The position numbers and the translations under genes are program-made. 64,000 bases of DNA from contig NZ_AOIA01000031.1 in assembly GCF_000337695.1 (NCBI RefSeq), positions 1-64,000 on the forward strand, in the 5' to 3' direction. Below are positions 25,964 to 35,359 of the stretch, piece after piece (position 1 is the first letter of the stretch; every line of letters starts with the position of its first letter). The notes beneath the pieces are model-generated. The model was not told where the DNA came from, did no database searches, and saw nothing but the letters and a program-made list of their open reading frames with translations. The DNA is from Natronococcus jeotgali DSM 18795. GTDB lineage: Archaea > Halobacteriota > Halobacteria > Halobacteriales > Natrialbaceae.

Positions 25964-26893
25964 ATGAGCGCAATACGGACGAACGACCTGACGAAGCAGT
26001 ATGGATCGCAGACCGTGGTCTCGAAGATCGATATCGAGGTAGAATCCGGCGAGGTGTACGGGTTTCTCGGTCCGAACGGCGCCGGCAAGTCGACGACGAT
26101 CGCGATGTTGCTGTCGTACGTACACCCGACCGACGGGACTGCTCAAGTCCTTGGCAGAGACGTCCGCGAAGGATCTGCCGAGATCAAACATCGAATCGGC
26201 GTGTTGCCGGAACAGTACCAGCTGTACGATCGACTAACGGGTCGAAAGCACCTCCGCTTCGCCATCGATTCAATGGGAGCAGGCGACGATCCGGACGCGT
26301 TGGCCGATCGCGTTGGGCTTGCGGCGACCGCAGTTCGGCGCCCGGTAGGCGAGTACTCGACGGGGATGAAACAGCGACTACGGATCGCATTAGCACTGGT
26401 CAATGAGCCAGATCTACTCGTGCTCGACGAACCTTCGAGCGGACTCGATCCGGCCGGGATTCAACTTCTCAAGGAAATCGTTCTCGAGGAGAGAGATCGC
26501 GGTGCAGCCGTGTTCTTTTCCAGTCACGTTCTCGAGCAGGTCGAGGAAGTCAGCGATCGTATCGGAATTCTCGTCGACGGTGAACTCCGAATGAGCGGAG
26601 ATCTCAAGGAGCTCAAATCCGGTATCGGTGCTGCGGTCGAACTCGAAGTAGAAATCGACGCCGTTTCGCAGGAACTTCTAACCGCAGTCGAATCACTCGA
26701 AGCGGTCACGGGATGTACTGCCATCGATAGCGACTATGGAGGGCCCTCACTCTCCATCTCACTCTCGAGTGGCACCGCGAAAGCGGAGGTTCTCCGAACG
26801 GTCGAGGCACACTCGACGGTCGAGGATTTCACCGCTGAAGAGCAGTCGCTCGAGTCCCTGTTCGAGGAGGGCGTCGCGGAGGCGAACCGATGA
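25964..26893 (+). CDS. ABC transporter ATP-binding protein (cluster pair 2)
   Basis: A 309-residue ATPase with Walker [12 protein letters not shown] (about residue 36), signature YSTGMKQRL, Walker B LLVLDEPSSGLDP and switch SSHVLEQVE. It is closely similar in layout to the ATPase at 49475-50395, including PEQYQLYDRLT and FFSSH. The promoter ATAATAACTTTCACAAATAAGTA (about 25917-25940) sits at leaderless distance from ATG 25964. Codons end in A or T more often than in neighbouring housekeeping genes. It overlaps the permease by ATGA. Confidence 0.93.
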   Translation: MSAIRTNDLTKQYGSQTVVSKIDIEVESGEVYGFLGPNGAGKSTTIAMLLSYVHPTDGTAQVLGRDVREGSAEIKHRIGVLPEQYQLYDRLTGRKHLRFAIDSMGAGDDPDALADRVGLAATAVRRPVGEYSTGMKQRLRIALALVNEPDLLVLDEPSSGLDPAGIQLLKEIVLEERDRGAAVFFSSHVLEQVEEVSDRIGILVDGELRMSGDLKELKSGIGAAVELEVEIDAVSQELLTAVESLEAVTGCTAIDSDYGGPSLSISLSSGTAKAEVLRTVEAHSTVEDFTAEEQSLESLFEEGVAEANR

Positions 26894-27759
26894 CGGTCGT
26901 CGACATCGCGCGCAAGGACGTCGCCGACGCCGTTCGCTCGAGAGCGCTGTGGGTCGCCACCGCGATCTTCCTCGGGTTTATCCTCCTGGCACAGGGGATC
27001 GTGCTGGCGGTCGTCGAGAATCCGGATCCCGAACTCGCAGCGCGCTTTCTCGAGGGCCCGGCGACGGAGGTCGTGCTCCCGATACTCGGCCTCCTCGTTG
27101 GGTATCAGGCGATCGTCGGCGAGCGCGAGACGGGCAACATGAAGTTCCTGCTCGGCCTTCCCCACTCCCGGCTTGACGTTCTGCTGGGCAAGTTCGTCGG
27201 ACGGACGGCCGTCCTTTCGGTTGCTGTCCTAGGCGGGTTTCTGGCGGCGATCGGGATGATCGCGGCGACGATCGGACTCCCGCCGCTCGCCCCGATCGCG
27301 GCGTACGTGCTGTTCGTCGTCCTTTCGGTGGCCGCGATCGTCTCGATCGCGGTCGGAATTTCGGCCGTCGCCGAGACGAGGACCAGGGCGATCAGCGTCG
27401 CCATCGGAGGATACCTCCTCGCGACCGTTCTCTGGTCGTACGTCGTCGACGGGCTCTACTACGCGGTCACCCGAAGCCTTCCGGGTACCGATCCGCCGAC
27501 GTGGCTCGCGATCGTCGATCACCTCAATCCCCTCACGGCGATGAGTACGAGTGCGGACGTGTTCCTCCCCGAGGCGAGCCAGATCGCGATCACGGCGACG
27601 GAAGAGGGAGTCAGTGCGACTCAGACCGAACAGACCCCGTCCGGCACGGCGGAGACGCTCGTGCACGAGCCGCTGTTCCTGGTCGCGGTACTGGTGTTCT
27701 GGATCGCTCTCCCGCTCGCGGTCGGTTACCTCCGCTTCCGGGACGCCGACCTCTCGTAG
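26890..27759 (+). CDS. ABC-2 type transporter permease (cluster pair 2)
   Basis: A 289-residue permease with about six helices. The conserved first loop VVDIARKDVADAVRSRALW and GERETGNMKFLLGLPHSRLDVLLGKFVGRTAVLS mark the haloarchaeal ABC-2/NosY-like group. The permease at 48519-49478 has the same landmarks. A large hydrophilic outside loop before the last helix carries TEEGVSATQTEQTPSG. ATG 26890 overlaps the ATPase stop. The substrate is unknown; NosY-like or peptide export are both possible. Confidence 0.88.
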   Translation: MTVVDIARKDVADAVRSRALWVATAIFLGFILLAQGIVLAVVENPDPELAARFLEGPATEVVLPILGLLVGYQAIVGERETGNMKFLLGLPHSRLDVLLGKFVGRTAVLSVAVLGGFLAAIGMIAATIGLPPLAPIAAYVLFVVLSVAAIVSIAVGISAVAETRTRAISVAIGGYLLATVLWSYVVDGLYYAVTRSLPGTDPPTWLAIVDHLNPLTAMSTSADVFLPEASQIAITATEEGVSATQTEQTPSGTAETLVHEPLFLVAVLVFWIALPLAVGYLRFRDADLS

Positions 27760-27812
27760 CTCTTACGAGTCGCTGTCCAAATCGTTTTTCACCCGCCCAC
27801 CGTATTGCGGGT

Positions 27813-28268
27813 ATGGCACTTACCGCAGGCGACGACGCGCCGACCGTCACCGCGCGCAACCAGGACGGCGAGGAAATCGTCCTCGAGTTCGACCACCCCA
27901 CGGTTCTGTACTTCTACCCGCGGGACGAGACCCCCGGGTGTACGACCGAGGCGACCCAGTTCCAGCGCGAACTCGAGACCTACCACGAGGCGGGCGTCGA
28001 CGTCTACGGCGTGTCGACCGACGACGTCGACTCCCACCAGTCCTTCTGCGAGTCCGAGGGACTGGAGTTCGACCTGCTGGCTGATCCCGACGCCGAACTC
28101 GCCGAGGCGTTCGACGTCGAGGTCCGAAACGGAGCGACCGCGCGAACGACGTTTTTCATCGGTGACAGCGAGGTCAAGGCCGCCTACGAGGACGTCGACC
28201 CGGACGGCCACGCCCGACAGGTGCTGCTCGACGCGCTCGAGGACGGCCGGGTCTCGCTTCCGGAGTAG
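27813..28268 (+). CDS. bcp: Peroxiredoxin (BCP/PrxQ type)
   Basis: Thiol peroxidase reducing hydrogen peroxide and organic peroxides. The 151 residues have the peroxidatic site PRDETPGCTTEATQF (Cys about 47) and the thioredoxin-fold partner segment YGVSTDDVDSHQSFCESEGLEFDLLAD. The second Cys in SFCESEG is a possible resolving residue, though it lies further along than in PrxQ. ATG 27813 (MALTAGDDAPTV) is preceded by a TTTTTC element about 27 bases upstream. It is transcribed independently of the ABC cluster. Confidence 0.94.
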   Translation: MALTAGDDAPTVTARNQDGEEIVLEFDHPTVLYFYPRDETPGCTTEATQFQRELETYHEAGVDVYGVSTDDVDSHQSFCESEGLEFDLLADPDAELAEAFDVEVRNGATARTTFFIGDSEVKAAYEDVDPDGHARQVLLDALEDGRVSLPE

Positions 28269-28578
28269 TCGGCGCTCGCCGTTGTCTCCGCGTTCCGGAA
28301 GCGGTCGCCGACGAGCGACTCGAGTGCGTGTGGATAACAAGCACATGATTTATGGGAACGGACGATCAACGGGAAGACGTCGCTGGACGATAGCAAGTCC
28401 GGTGATCGGCTGGACGACGTATCGCGTGTGAAAACCACGACGATACGGGCCACGCCTCCTCGAGAACGAGGGTAAAAGAGGAGTCGAGCCACCTGTTCGC
28501 GTGGCCCCTTCCGAGCTGTTCGTCGATTTCGGTTCGTTCCGAGCAGAACTTATCCCTGTCGAGAACGTACGGTGGCGT
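28269..28578. other. Intergenic stretch between peroxiredoxin and Hsp20
   Basis: 310 bases without a convincing gene. A 13-codon frame (MGTDDQREDVAGR) is too short to support. AACTTATCCC, about 28 bases before ATG 28579, is the likely Hsp20 promoter. No RNA gene or repeat was recognised. Confidence 0.4.
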
Positions 28579-28998
28579 ATGCGCCGAAATCCGTTCGAGG
28601 ATATCGAGGAGATGCTCGACCGCGTCAGCAAGCAGGTCGAGGGCGGGATGACGAGCGGTGGTCTCCAGGTACCGGGATCGGTTCCCGTCGACGTCGCCGA
28701 CAGGGCCGAGGAGTACGTCGTCACGGTCGACCTGCCCGGCTACGACACCGACGACGTCGAGTTGACCCTCGCCGAGGGGACGCTGCGCCTCGAGGCCGAG
28801 CGGACCGACGAACTCGAGCACGCCTCCGAACGGTATATCCGACGCGAACGGACGCGTACATCGGTCAACCGTCGGATCCGACTGCCCGAACCCGTCGAGG
28901 AGGAATCGGTGTCGGCGAGTTACGAGAACGGCGTGTTGACGGTTCGACTGCCGAAGCTCGAGGGCGGCGACGACTCGAAGGCGATCGACATCGAGTAG
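28579..28998 (+). CDS. Small heat-shock protein, Hsp20/alpha-crystallin family
   Basis: ATP-independent holdase chaperone. The 139 residues begin MRRNPFEDIEEMLDRV, then the alpha-crystallin domain from VPVDVADRAEEYVVTVDLPGY to YENGVLTVRLPK. The G-V-L signature before the last strand is present. The C-terminal I-x-I motif appears as IDIE, at the extreme end. The start at 28579 is preferred over an in-frame codon 78 bases upstream because it begins the usual N-terminal arm and follows a TATA-like TTATCC. Confidence 0.93.
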   Translation: MRRNPFEDIEEMLDRVSKQVEGGMTSGGLQVPGSVPVDVADRAEEYVVTVDLPGYDTDDVELTLAEGTLRLEAERTDELEHASERYIRRERTRTSVNRRIRLPEPVEEESVSASYENGVLTVRLPKLEGGDDSKAIDIE

Positions 28999-29149
28999 TC
29001 GAGCGCGGCGTTCCGCCGACTCGAGGCGTCGGTATCGGCGGCTCGCGAAGTCGAACGCTCCGTTTTGACCGGACACCCGTCCGAAGAACGTTCAATGGGC
29101 TGTATAGAAAGTTATAGGACGCCGACGGTGCCTACACGTATATAAACAG

Positions 29150-31816
29150 ATGAGCGACGCGGAATACGACCACGCGGCGGTCGAACGACGCTGGCAGGAG
29201 GCGTGGGACGAGGCGGAGGTCTATCGGACCCCCGACGACGTCGAGGATCCGACGTACGTCCTCGGGATGTATCCCTACCCCTCGGGAAAGCTCCACATGG
29301 GTCACGTCCGTAACTACACGATCACGGACGCCTACGCGCGGTACCGACGGCTGCGCGGCGACGACGTGCTCCACCCGATGGGGTGGGACGCGTTCGGTCT
29401 CCCCGCCGAGAACGCCGCGAAGGAACGGGACACCAATCCGCGGGACTGGACGTTCGACTGCATCGAGACGATGCGTGACCAGATGGAGTCGATGGGCTTC
29501 GGCTACGACTGGGAGCGAGAGATCGCTACCTGCACGCCCGACTACTACGAGTGGAACCAGTGGCTCTTCTCCCGGTTCCACGAGGAGGGACTCGTCGATC
29601 GACGCGACGCCGAGGTCAACTGGTGTCCCCACTGCGAGACCGTCCTGGCCGACGAGCAGGTCGAGGGCGAGGCCGAACTCTGCTGGCGCTGCGATACGCC
29701 GGTCGAGCAGCGCGAGCTCGAGCAGTGGTTCCTGAAGATCACCGAGTACGCCGACGAACTGCTCGAGGACATCGACGACCTCGAGGGGTGGCCCAACTCG
29801 GTGCGCCAGATGCAGCGCAACTGGATCGGTCGCCAGGAGGGGACCGAACTCGAGTTCTCCATAGACGGGTACGGCAGCGTCGAGGCCTTCACGACCCGCG
29901 TCGACACCATCCACGGCGCGACGTTTTTCGCGCTGGCGCCGGACCACCCGATCAGCGAGGAGCTGGCCGAGACCGACGAGGACGTTCGTCGCTTCATCGA
30001 GGAGGAGGCCGACCCCGAGGGCGACGAGCCCAACGGCGTCGCGACCGACCTGACCGCCACGAACCCCGTCACGGGCGAGGAGATTCCGGTCTACGTCGCC
30101 GACTTCGTCCTCTCGGACGTCGGGACGGGCGCGCTGATGGCCGTGCCGGGCCACGACGAGCGCGACCACGCCTTCGCGACGAAGATGGACGAGGAGATCG
30201 TCCCCGTCGTCGCCCCCGAGCCGGAGGACTGGGACGGCGAGACCGTTCCCGAAGCACCCGACGTCAGCGAGGAGGCCTATACCGAGGACGGCGTCCTCGT
30301 CAACTCCGGGGAGTACTCCGGCCTCGAGAGCGACGTCGCCCGCGAACGGCTGACCGACGAGATCGACACCGCCGAGTGGACCACCCAGTACCAGCTTCGG
30401 GACTGGGGGATCTCCCGGCAGCGCTACTGGGGGACGCCGATCCCGGTCGTCCACTGTCACGACGGCTGTGGATCGGTCGTCCTCCCCGAGGAGGACCTGC
30501 CCGTCGAGCTGCCAGAGTTCATCAACACCACCGGAAATCCCCTCGACGCCGCCGAGGAGTGGAAGGAGACGACCTGCCCCGACTGCGGTGGAGACGCCAC
30601 CCGCGAGACGGACACGATGGATACGTTCGTCGACTCCTCGTGGTACTTCCTGCGGTACGTCTCGCCGGACCTCGCCGAGGCCCCGTTCGACCTCGAGCGA
30701 GCCAACGACTGGATGCCCGTCGACCAGTACGTCGGCGGGATCGAGCACGCCGTGATGCACCTGCTGTACTCCCGGTTTTTCACCAAGGTGCTGGCCGACC
30801 ACGAGGGACTCGAGCACCGCGAACCCTTCGCCAATCTGCTGGCCCAGGGGATGGTCCAGCTCGAGGGCGAGAAGATGTCCAAGTCCAAGGGCAACGTCGT
30901 CTCGCCCCAGCGCATCGTCGAGGAGTACGGCGCGGACACCGCCCGCCTCTTTATGATGCAGGCCGCCCAGCCCGAGCGGGACTTCGACTGGAGCGAGGAG
31001 GGGGTGCGCTCGACGTACGCCTTCCTGAACCGGTTGAAGGGGATGGTCGAGGACTACACAACGAACGAGCCCAACGGGAAGGACGACGCCGTCGCGAGCT
31101 ACGTCGACGGCGAGATCGACGCCACCGTCGCCATCGCGACCGAGAAGTACGACGAGCTGACGTTCAATCGTGCGCTGCGACAGACCCAGGATCTGGTGCG
31201 GACGCTCCGGCAGTACGCGGACTACGCCGAACCCCACGCCACCACCTACGAGCGCGGACTGTCGGCCGTCGTCCGACTGCTGGCGCCCGTCGCACCCCAC
31301 ATCGCCGAGGAGCTGTACGACGAGCTCGGCTACGACGGGTTCGCCGCCGCCGCCGAGTGGCCGACCGCCGAGGTCGACCGCGATCACGTCCGGAAGCGCC
31401 GCCAGCTGGTCGAAAATACCCGCGAGGACGTCCGCGACATCGTCGACGTCGCCGGCATCGAGGACCCGACTGAGATCGACGTCGTCGTCGCGCCCGACTG
31501 GAAGTACGACGCCCTGGAGATCGCCGTCGAGAGCGACGCCGACAACCTGATCGGCGAGCTGATGGGGGAGGACCACATCCGCGAGCAGGGTGACGCCGCG
31601 GCCGACTACGGCCAGGACCTGCAGGCCGAACGGGAGGCGCTGTCGACGACGCTCGAGCCCGAGGCCGAGTACGACGCCCTCGAGTCGGCCGCGTGGCTGC
31701 TCGAGCGCGAGTTCGAGGCACCGGTCAACGTTCGCCGCGCCGAGGAGGCCGACGAGAGCGTGCTGAAAAACGCCGAGCCCGGACGGCCGGCGATCGAGAT
31801 CGAGGACGGGGACTGA
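29150..31816 (+). CDS. leuS: Leucyl-tRNA synthetase
   Basis: Class-I synthetase charging tRNA-Leu. The 888 residues have HMGH (YPSGKLHMGH, residues 49-52), the CP1 editing domain with a TTRVDTIHGATFFALAPDHP core, zinc-type pairs (CPHC, CWRC) and EKMSKSKGN (about residue 575). This is the bacterial-type arrangement used by haloarchaea. ATG 29150 follows a TATA-like GTTATAGG (about 29111-29118) by roughly the leaderless distance. A second TATATAAA just before the ATG is too close to act as the main box. I see no leucine-rich leader ORF upstream. Confidence 0.97.
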   Translation: MSDAEYDHAAVERRWQEAWDEAEVYRTPDDVEDPTYVLGMYPYPSGKLHMGHVRNYTITDAYARYRRLRGDDVLHPMGWDAFGLPAENAAKERDTNPRDWTFDCIETMRDQMESMGFGYDWEREIATCTPDYYEWNQWLFSRFHEEGLVDRRDAEVNWCPHCETVLADEQVEGEAELCWRCDTPVEQRELEQWFLKITEYADELLEDIDDLEGWPNSVRQMQRNWIGRQEGTELEFSIDGYGSVEAFTTRVDTIHGATFFALAPDHPISEELAETDEDVRRFIEEEADPEGDEPNGVATDLTATNPVTGEEIPVYVADFVLSDVGTGALMAVPGHDERDHAFATKMDEEIVPVVAPEPEDWDGETVPEAPDVSEEAYTEDGVLVNSGEYSGLESDVARERLTDEIDTAEWTTQYQLRDWGISRQRYWGTPIPVVHCHDGCGSVVLPEEDLPVELPEFINTTGNPLDAAEEWKETTCPDCGGDATRETDTMDTFVDSSWYFLRYVSPDLAEAPFDLERANDWMPVDQYVGGIEHAVMHLLYSRFFTKVLADHEGLEHREPFANLLAQGMVQLEGEKMSKSKGNVVSPQRIVEEYGADTARLFMMQAAQPERDFDWSEEGVRSTYAFLNRLKGMVEDYTTNEPNGKDDAVASYVDGEIDATVAIATEKYDELTFNRALRQTQDLVRTLRQYADYAEPHATTYERGLSAVVRLLAPVAPHIAEELYDELGYDGFAAAAEWPTAEVDRDHVRKRRQLVENTREDVRDIVDVAGIEDPTEIDVVVAPDWKYDALEIAVESDADNLIGELMGEDHIREQGDAAADYGQDLQAEREALSTTLEPEAEYDALESAAWLLEREFEAPVNVRRAEEADESVLKNAEPGRPAIEIEDGD

Positions 31817-31905
31817 CCTCGAGCCGGCGGTACCGACCGCGTGGAACTCGTGGAACGGGCAGGCTGTTCTTTTATTTCCGCGCCCGTCGGTAGTGGCGAT
31901 ACCGG

Positions 31906-32673
31906 ATGAGAAACGACGGCCGAGAGCGGTCGGACTCCGCGCGGTGGCCGGTCGCCGACGTTGCGAGCCCGAAAGCCCCGTACGTCGGCGCGATGACGTG
32001 GCGGAAGGGACTGTTCGTCCACTGGCCGATCGATCCCGAGGCGCTCCGTCCCCACGTTCCCGACCAGCTCACCCTCGAGACCAGAAACGGACGGGCCTGG
32101 CTGAGCGTGTTGCCGTTCGTCCTCGCGGACGCCGGCCTGCGAGGGACGCCCTCGCTCGCGCGGATCAGCATCACCGAACTCAACGTTTGAACCTACGTGC
32201 GCAACCGCGGCGATCCCGCACTGTACTTCTTCAGCGTCGACGTCGACAACACGGCGATCGGCGAAGCGATCGGGCGGGCGACCAGGCTCCCGGTTTACAC
32301 CGCCCGGATGTCCCTCGAGGACGACGGCGATCGGATCGAGTTCTCGAGCGAGCGTCGGCGTTCGGCGACCGGCGATCCGGCCCGATTCGTCGCGTCGTAC
32401 CGTCCGGCGGGCGAGACCTTCACCCCCCGAACGGGCTCGCTGGCGTGCTGGTTGCTCGAGCGCCGACGGTTCTACGCGCCGTCGGGACGGGGCGTCGTGG
32501 CGGCCGAGATCGCGCACGGTCCGTGGCCGCTCCGGCCGGCCGACGCGACGATCCGCGAAAACACGATGTTTGCGGCCAACGAGTTGCCGACACCGTCGGA
32601 CGATCCCGTCGTCCACTACTGCGGCCGGCTGCCGATCTGGGGATCGATTCCGCGGCGGTTGCCCGACGCGTGA
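31906..32673 (+). pseudogene. DUF2071 (YqjF-like) protein interrupted by one stop codon
   Basis: Two consecutive frames in the same register form one DUF2071 protein of about 255 residues. The first ends ELNV, then TGA (32188-32190), and the second continues TYVRNRGDPALYFFSVD. The family motif is normally ELNVRTYVR, so a CGA arginine codon has become TGA by one C-to-T change. N-terminal WRKGLFVHWPIDPEALRPHVP and C-terminal HYCGRLPIWG are intact. The function of the family is poorly known. This may be a recent nonsense mutation or a base-call error. ATG 31906 is the likely original start. Confidence 0.82.
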
Positions 32674-32734
32674 CCGCTCGAGCGAGTCCCGTCGCGGTCG
32701 TTCCGTCGGAACGCACGATCGATCGTCGCCTCGA

Positions 32735-32804
32735 GGGATATAACGAATAATACGAACAGACGATAAATATCCGTTCAACACCCATATCTTTCATTATATA
32801 TCCC
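32735..32804 (+). promoter_or_regulatory. AT-rich upstream region of the sugar transporter with inverted repeat arms
   Basis: GGGATATA (32735-32742) and TATATCCC (32797-32804) are perfect complements 54 bases apart in an AT-rich island. The right arm overlaps a TATA-like ATTATATAT. A second TATA-like CGAAATAATTC (about 32833-32843) is at leaderless spacing from ATG 32861. The arms could be regulator half-sites; this is inferred. Confidence 0.4.
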
Positions 32805-32860
32805 GGAAACCGTCAGGTTTGTTTACCGAGGATCGAAATAATTCTTCAGCGGTAGTCCGC

Positions 32861-34303
32861 ATGTCAACAGAACACGCAAACCACGACGGTTCCGGACGGA
32901 ACTCGTTTATCTACGTGGTCGCCGCGCTCGCGGCGCTGAACGGGTTGCTGTTCGGATTCGACACTGGAGTCATCTCCGGTGCGATGCTGTACATTCGGGA
33001 GACGTTCGAACTGGCGACCGTTCTCGGGTTCGCGATAGATCCCTCGCTAATCGAGGGGATCATCGTGAGCGGCGCCATGATCGGCGCGATCGTCGGCGCG
33101 GCGTTCGGCGGCCGTCTCGCCGATCGCCTCGGCCGGCGCCGCCTCATTCTGGTCGGCGCGGTCATCTTCTTCGTGGGATCGCTCATCATGGCGGTCGCCC
33201 CGAACGTCGAGGTGCTGATCGTTGGGCGGATCGTCGACGGGGTCGGCGTCGGGTTCGCCTCGGTCGTCGGGCCGCTGTACCTCTCGGAGATCTCACCGCC
33301 GAAGATCCGCGGCTCGCTGGTCTCGCTGAACCAGTTGACGATCACCAGCGGGATCCTCATTGCCTACCTCGTGAACTACGCGTTCTCGAACGGGGGCGAG
33401 TGGCGCTGGATGCTCGGCCTGGGGATGGTTCCCGCGGCCGTCCTCTTCGCCGGAATGGTGTTCATGCCCGAGAGTCCCCGATGGCTCTACGAACAGGGAC
33501 GGGAGGCCGACGCCCGCGAGGTGTTGGCCAGAACCCGTTCCGAGAACCAGGTCGCCGAGGAGCTCGGCGAGATCAAAGAGACCATCCGGAGCGAGTCCGG
33601 AACGCTGCGGGACCTGTTCCAGTCCTGGGTGCGCCCGATGCTCATCGTCGGCGTCGGACTGGCCCTATTCCAGCAGGTAACCGGCATCAACACCGTGATG
33701 TACTACGCGCCGACGATCCTCGAGTCGACCGGGTTCCAGGACACCGCCTCGCTTCTGGCGACGGTCGGCATCGGCGTCGTAAACGTCGTAATGACCGTCG
33801 TCGCGGTCCTGCTGATCGATCGGACCGGACGTCGGCCCCTGCTGCTCGCGGGACTGGGCGGCATGACCGTCATGCTCGGGATCCTGGGGGCGGTCTTCTT
33901 CTTACCCGGCCTCTCGGGAGGGCTCGGCTGGCTCGCGACCGGGAGCCTGATGCTGTACGTCGCGTTCTTCGCGATCGGTCTCGGTCCGGTGTTCTGGTTG
34001 ATGATCTCCGAGATCTACCCGATGGAGATCCGCGGAACGGCGATGGGCGTCGTCACCGTCCTCAACTGGGCCGGCAACCTGCTCGTCTCCCTGACGTTCC
34101 TCCGGCTCGTCGACGTCTTCGGGCAGTCCGGAACGTTCTGGCTGTACGGCGTGTTGACCCTGCTGGCGCTGGTCTTCTGTTACCAGCTCGTCCCCGAGAC
34201 GAAGGGACGCTCCCTCGAGGAGATCGAGGACGACCTGCGCGAGAAGGCGCTCGTCGGCGACGCGGAACGGGGCGACGCCGTCAGTAGCGGAAGCGACGAC
34301 TGA
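32861..34303 (+). CDS. Sugar porter family MFS transporter
   Basis: A 480-residue, 12-helix major-facilitator transporter. Sugar-porter signatures are present: GFDTGVISGAMLYI in helix 1, GRLADRLGRRR after helix 2, PLYLSEISPPKIRG, PESPRWLYEQGR after helix 6, FQQVTGINTVMYYAP in helix 7 and VPETKGRSLEEIE at the end. It probably imports a hexose or pentose by H+ or Na+ symport. MSTEHANHDG (32861) is preferred over an in-frame codon 42 bases upstream. The AT-rich upstream region suggests specific regulation. Confidence 0.95.
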   Translation: MSTEHANHDGSGRNSFIYVVAALAALNGLLFGFDTGVISGAMLYIRETFELATVLGFAIDPSLIEGIIVSGAMIGAIVGAAFGGRLADRLGRRRLILVGAVIFFVGSLIMAVAPNVEVLIVGRIVDGVGVGFASVVGPLYLSEISPPKIRGSLVSLNQLTITSGILIAYLVNYAFSNGGEWRWMLGLGMVPAAVLFAGMVFMPESPRWLYEQGREADAREVLARTRSENQVAEELGEIKETIRSESGTLRDLFQSWVRPMLIVGVGLALFQQVTGINTVMYYAPTILESTGFQDTASLLATVGIGVVNVVMTVVAVLLIDRTGRRPLLLAGLGGMTVMLGILGAVFFLPGLSGGLGWLATGSLMLYVAFFAIGLGPVFWLMISEIYPMEIRGTAMGVVTVLNWAGNLLVSLTFLRLVDVFGQSGTFWLYGVLTLLALVFCYQLVPETKGRSLEEIEDDLREKALVGDAERGDAVSSGSDD

Positions 34304-34337
34304 CCGCTCCGTCTTTTCGCGGCGATTTCGACCGTCG

Positions 34338-35330
34338 CTACCGGTCGGTGTGAATCAGTCCGAAGTCGAATCCGGCCTCGTGTTCCCGGGCGTCCTGGTA
34401 GACGACGCGGGCCGCCGCGACGTCCTGGATCGCGAGCCCGGTCGAGTCGAAGACCGTGACGCCGGTGTCGTCCTCGCGGGCCGCCTTCTTTTCGGTGACG
34501 AGCTCGCCGATCTCGCCGTAGATGTCCTCGTCCGAGAGCGTCCCCTCGCTGTAGGGGACGTTGACCTCGCCGGAGTGGGTACACTGCTCGTGGTCGTCGA
34601 TGACGACGCGGGCCTCGAGCAACAGCTCGTCGGTCAGCTCGTGTTTGCCCTCGGCGTCGGCGCCGATCGCGTTGACGTGGGTGCGCTCGCCGACGTCCTC
34701 GAGGCCGACGACGGGATCTCTAACGGGCGTCACCGTCGAGAGGACGTCGCAGTGGCCCGCCTCCGAGATCGAGCCCGCGCGGACGTCGAACTCGTCGTCG
34801 TAGGCGTCGATAAACCGCTCGACGCGCTCGTCGTCGAGGTCGCTGACGACGACCTCCTCGATCGGACGGACCTCGCTGATCGCGTCGAGTTGCGTGTAGG
34901 CCTGGACACCGGCCCCGACGATCCCCATCGACGTGGCGTCGGGAACGGCCAGGTAGTCGGTTGCGACGGCCGCCGCTGCCCCCGTCCGCTTCATCGTCAG
35001 CGCGGTCCCGTCCATGATCGCCAGCGGGTAGGCGGTCTCGGGATCGGAGTAGATCATCGTCCCGAGTACGGTCGGCAGGTCGTGGTCCGCGGGGTTGTCG
35101 GGGTGGACGTTGACCCACTTGACCCCCGCCGCGTCCCACTCGCCCGCGTCCAGATACGCGGGCATCGACCGGAAGTCGCCGTTGTACTGGGGGAGGTCGA
35201 TGTAGGATTTGGCGGGCATCTGCGCGTCGCCGCGTTCGTAGGCGCCGAAGGCGTCCTCGACTGCACCGATGACGTCCGCCATCCGCGCGTGCTCGTCGAC
35301 GTCGTCGCTGTCCAGGAGAAGCGTCTGCAT
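34338..35330 (-). CDS. Ornithine cyclodeaminase/alanine dehydrogenase family (mu-crystallin type)
   Basis: A 330-residue NAD(P)-dependent enzyme of the OCD/mu-crystallin family. The N-terminal substrate domain includes AQMPAKSYIDLP and GVKWVNVHPDNP, the conserved active-site region TALTMKRTGAAAAVATDYLA follows, and the Rossmann loop is GIVGAGVQAYTQL (about residue 133). HVNAIGADAEGKHEL is the second family signature. Archaeal members include alanine dehydrogenases as well as ornithine cyclodeaminases, so the substrate is open. I start at MQTLLLDSDDVDEH (35328-35330), not the in-frame codon at 35387, which would overlap the promoter. Confidence 0.92.
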   Translation of the reverse strand: MQTLLLDSDDVDEHARMADVIGAVEDAFGAYERGDAQMPAKSYIDLPQYNGDFRSMPAYLDAGEWDAAGVKWVNVHPDNPADHDLPTVLGTMIYSDPETAYPLAIMDGTALTMKRTGAAAAVATDYLAVPDATSMGIVGAGVQAYTQLDAISEVRPIEEVVVSDLDDERVERFIDAYDDEFDVRAGSISEAGHCDVLSTVTPVRDPVVGLEDVGERTHVNAIGADAEGKHELTDELLLEARVVIDDHEQCTHSGEVNVPYSEGTLSDEDIYGEIGELVTEKKAAREDDTGVTVFDSTGLAIQDVAAARVVYQDAREHEAGFDFGLIHTDR

Positions 35331-35359
35331 ATCGGCGAATATTGCGGGCGGGTACTTAA

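Noticed and set aside
29137-29145. TATATAAA as leuS promoter
   Set aside because: It is only 5-13 bases before the ATG, too close for a TATA box at -26. The GTTATAGG element further upstream fits better.
28999-29149. Leucine-rich leader ORF before leuS, by analogy with pheS
   Set aside because: The only short ORF (MGCIESYRTPT...) contains no Leu codons.
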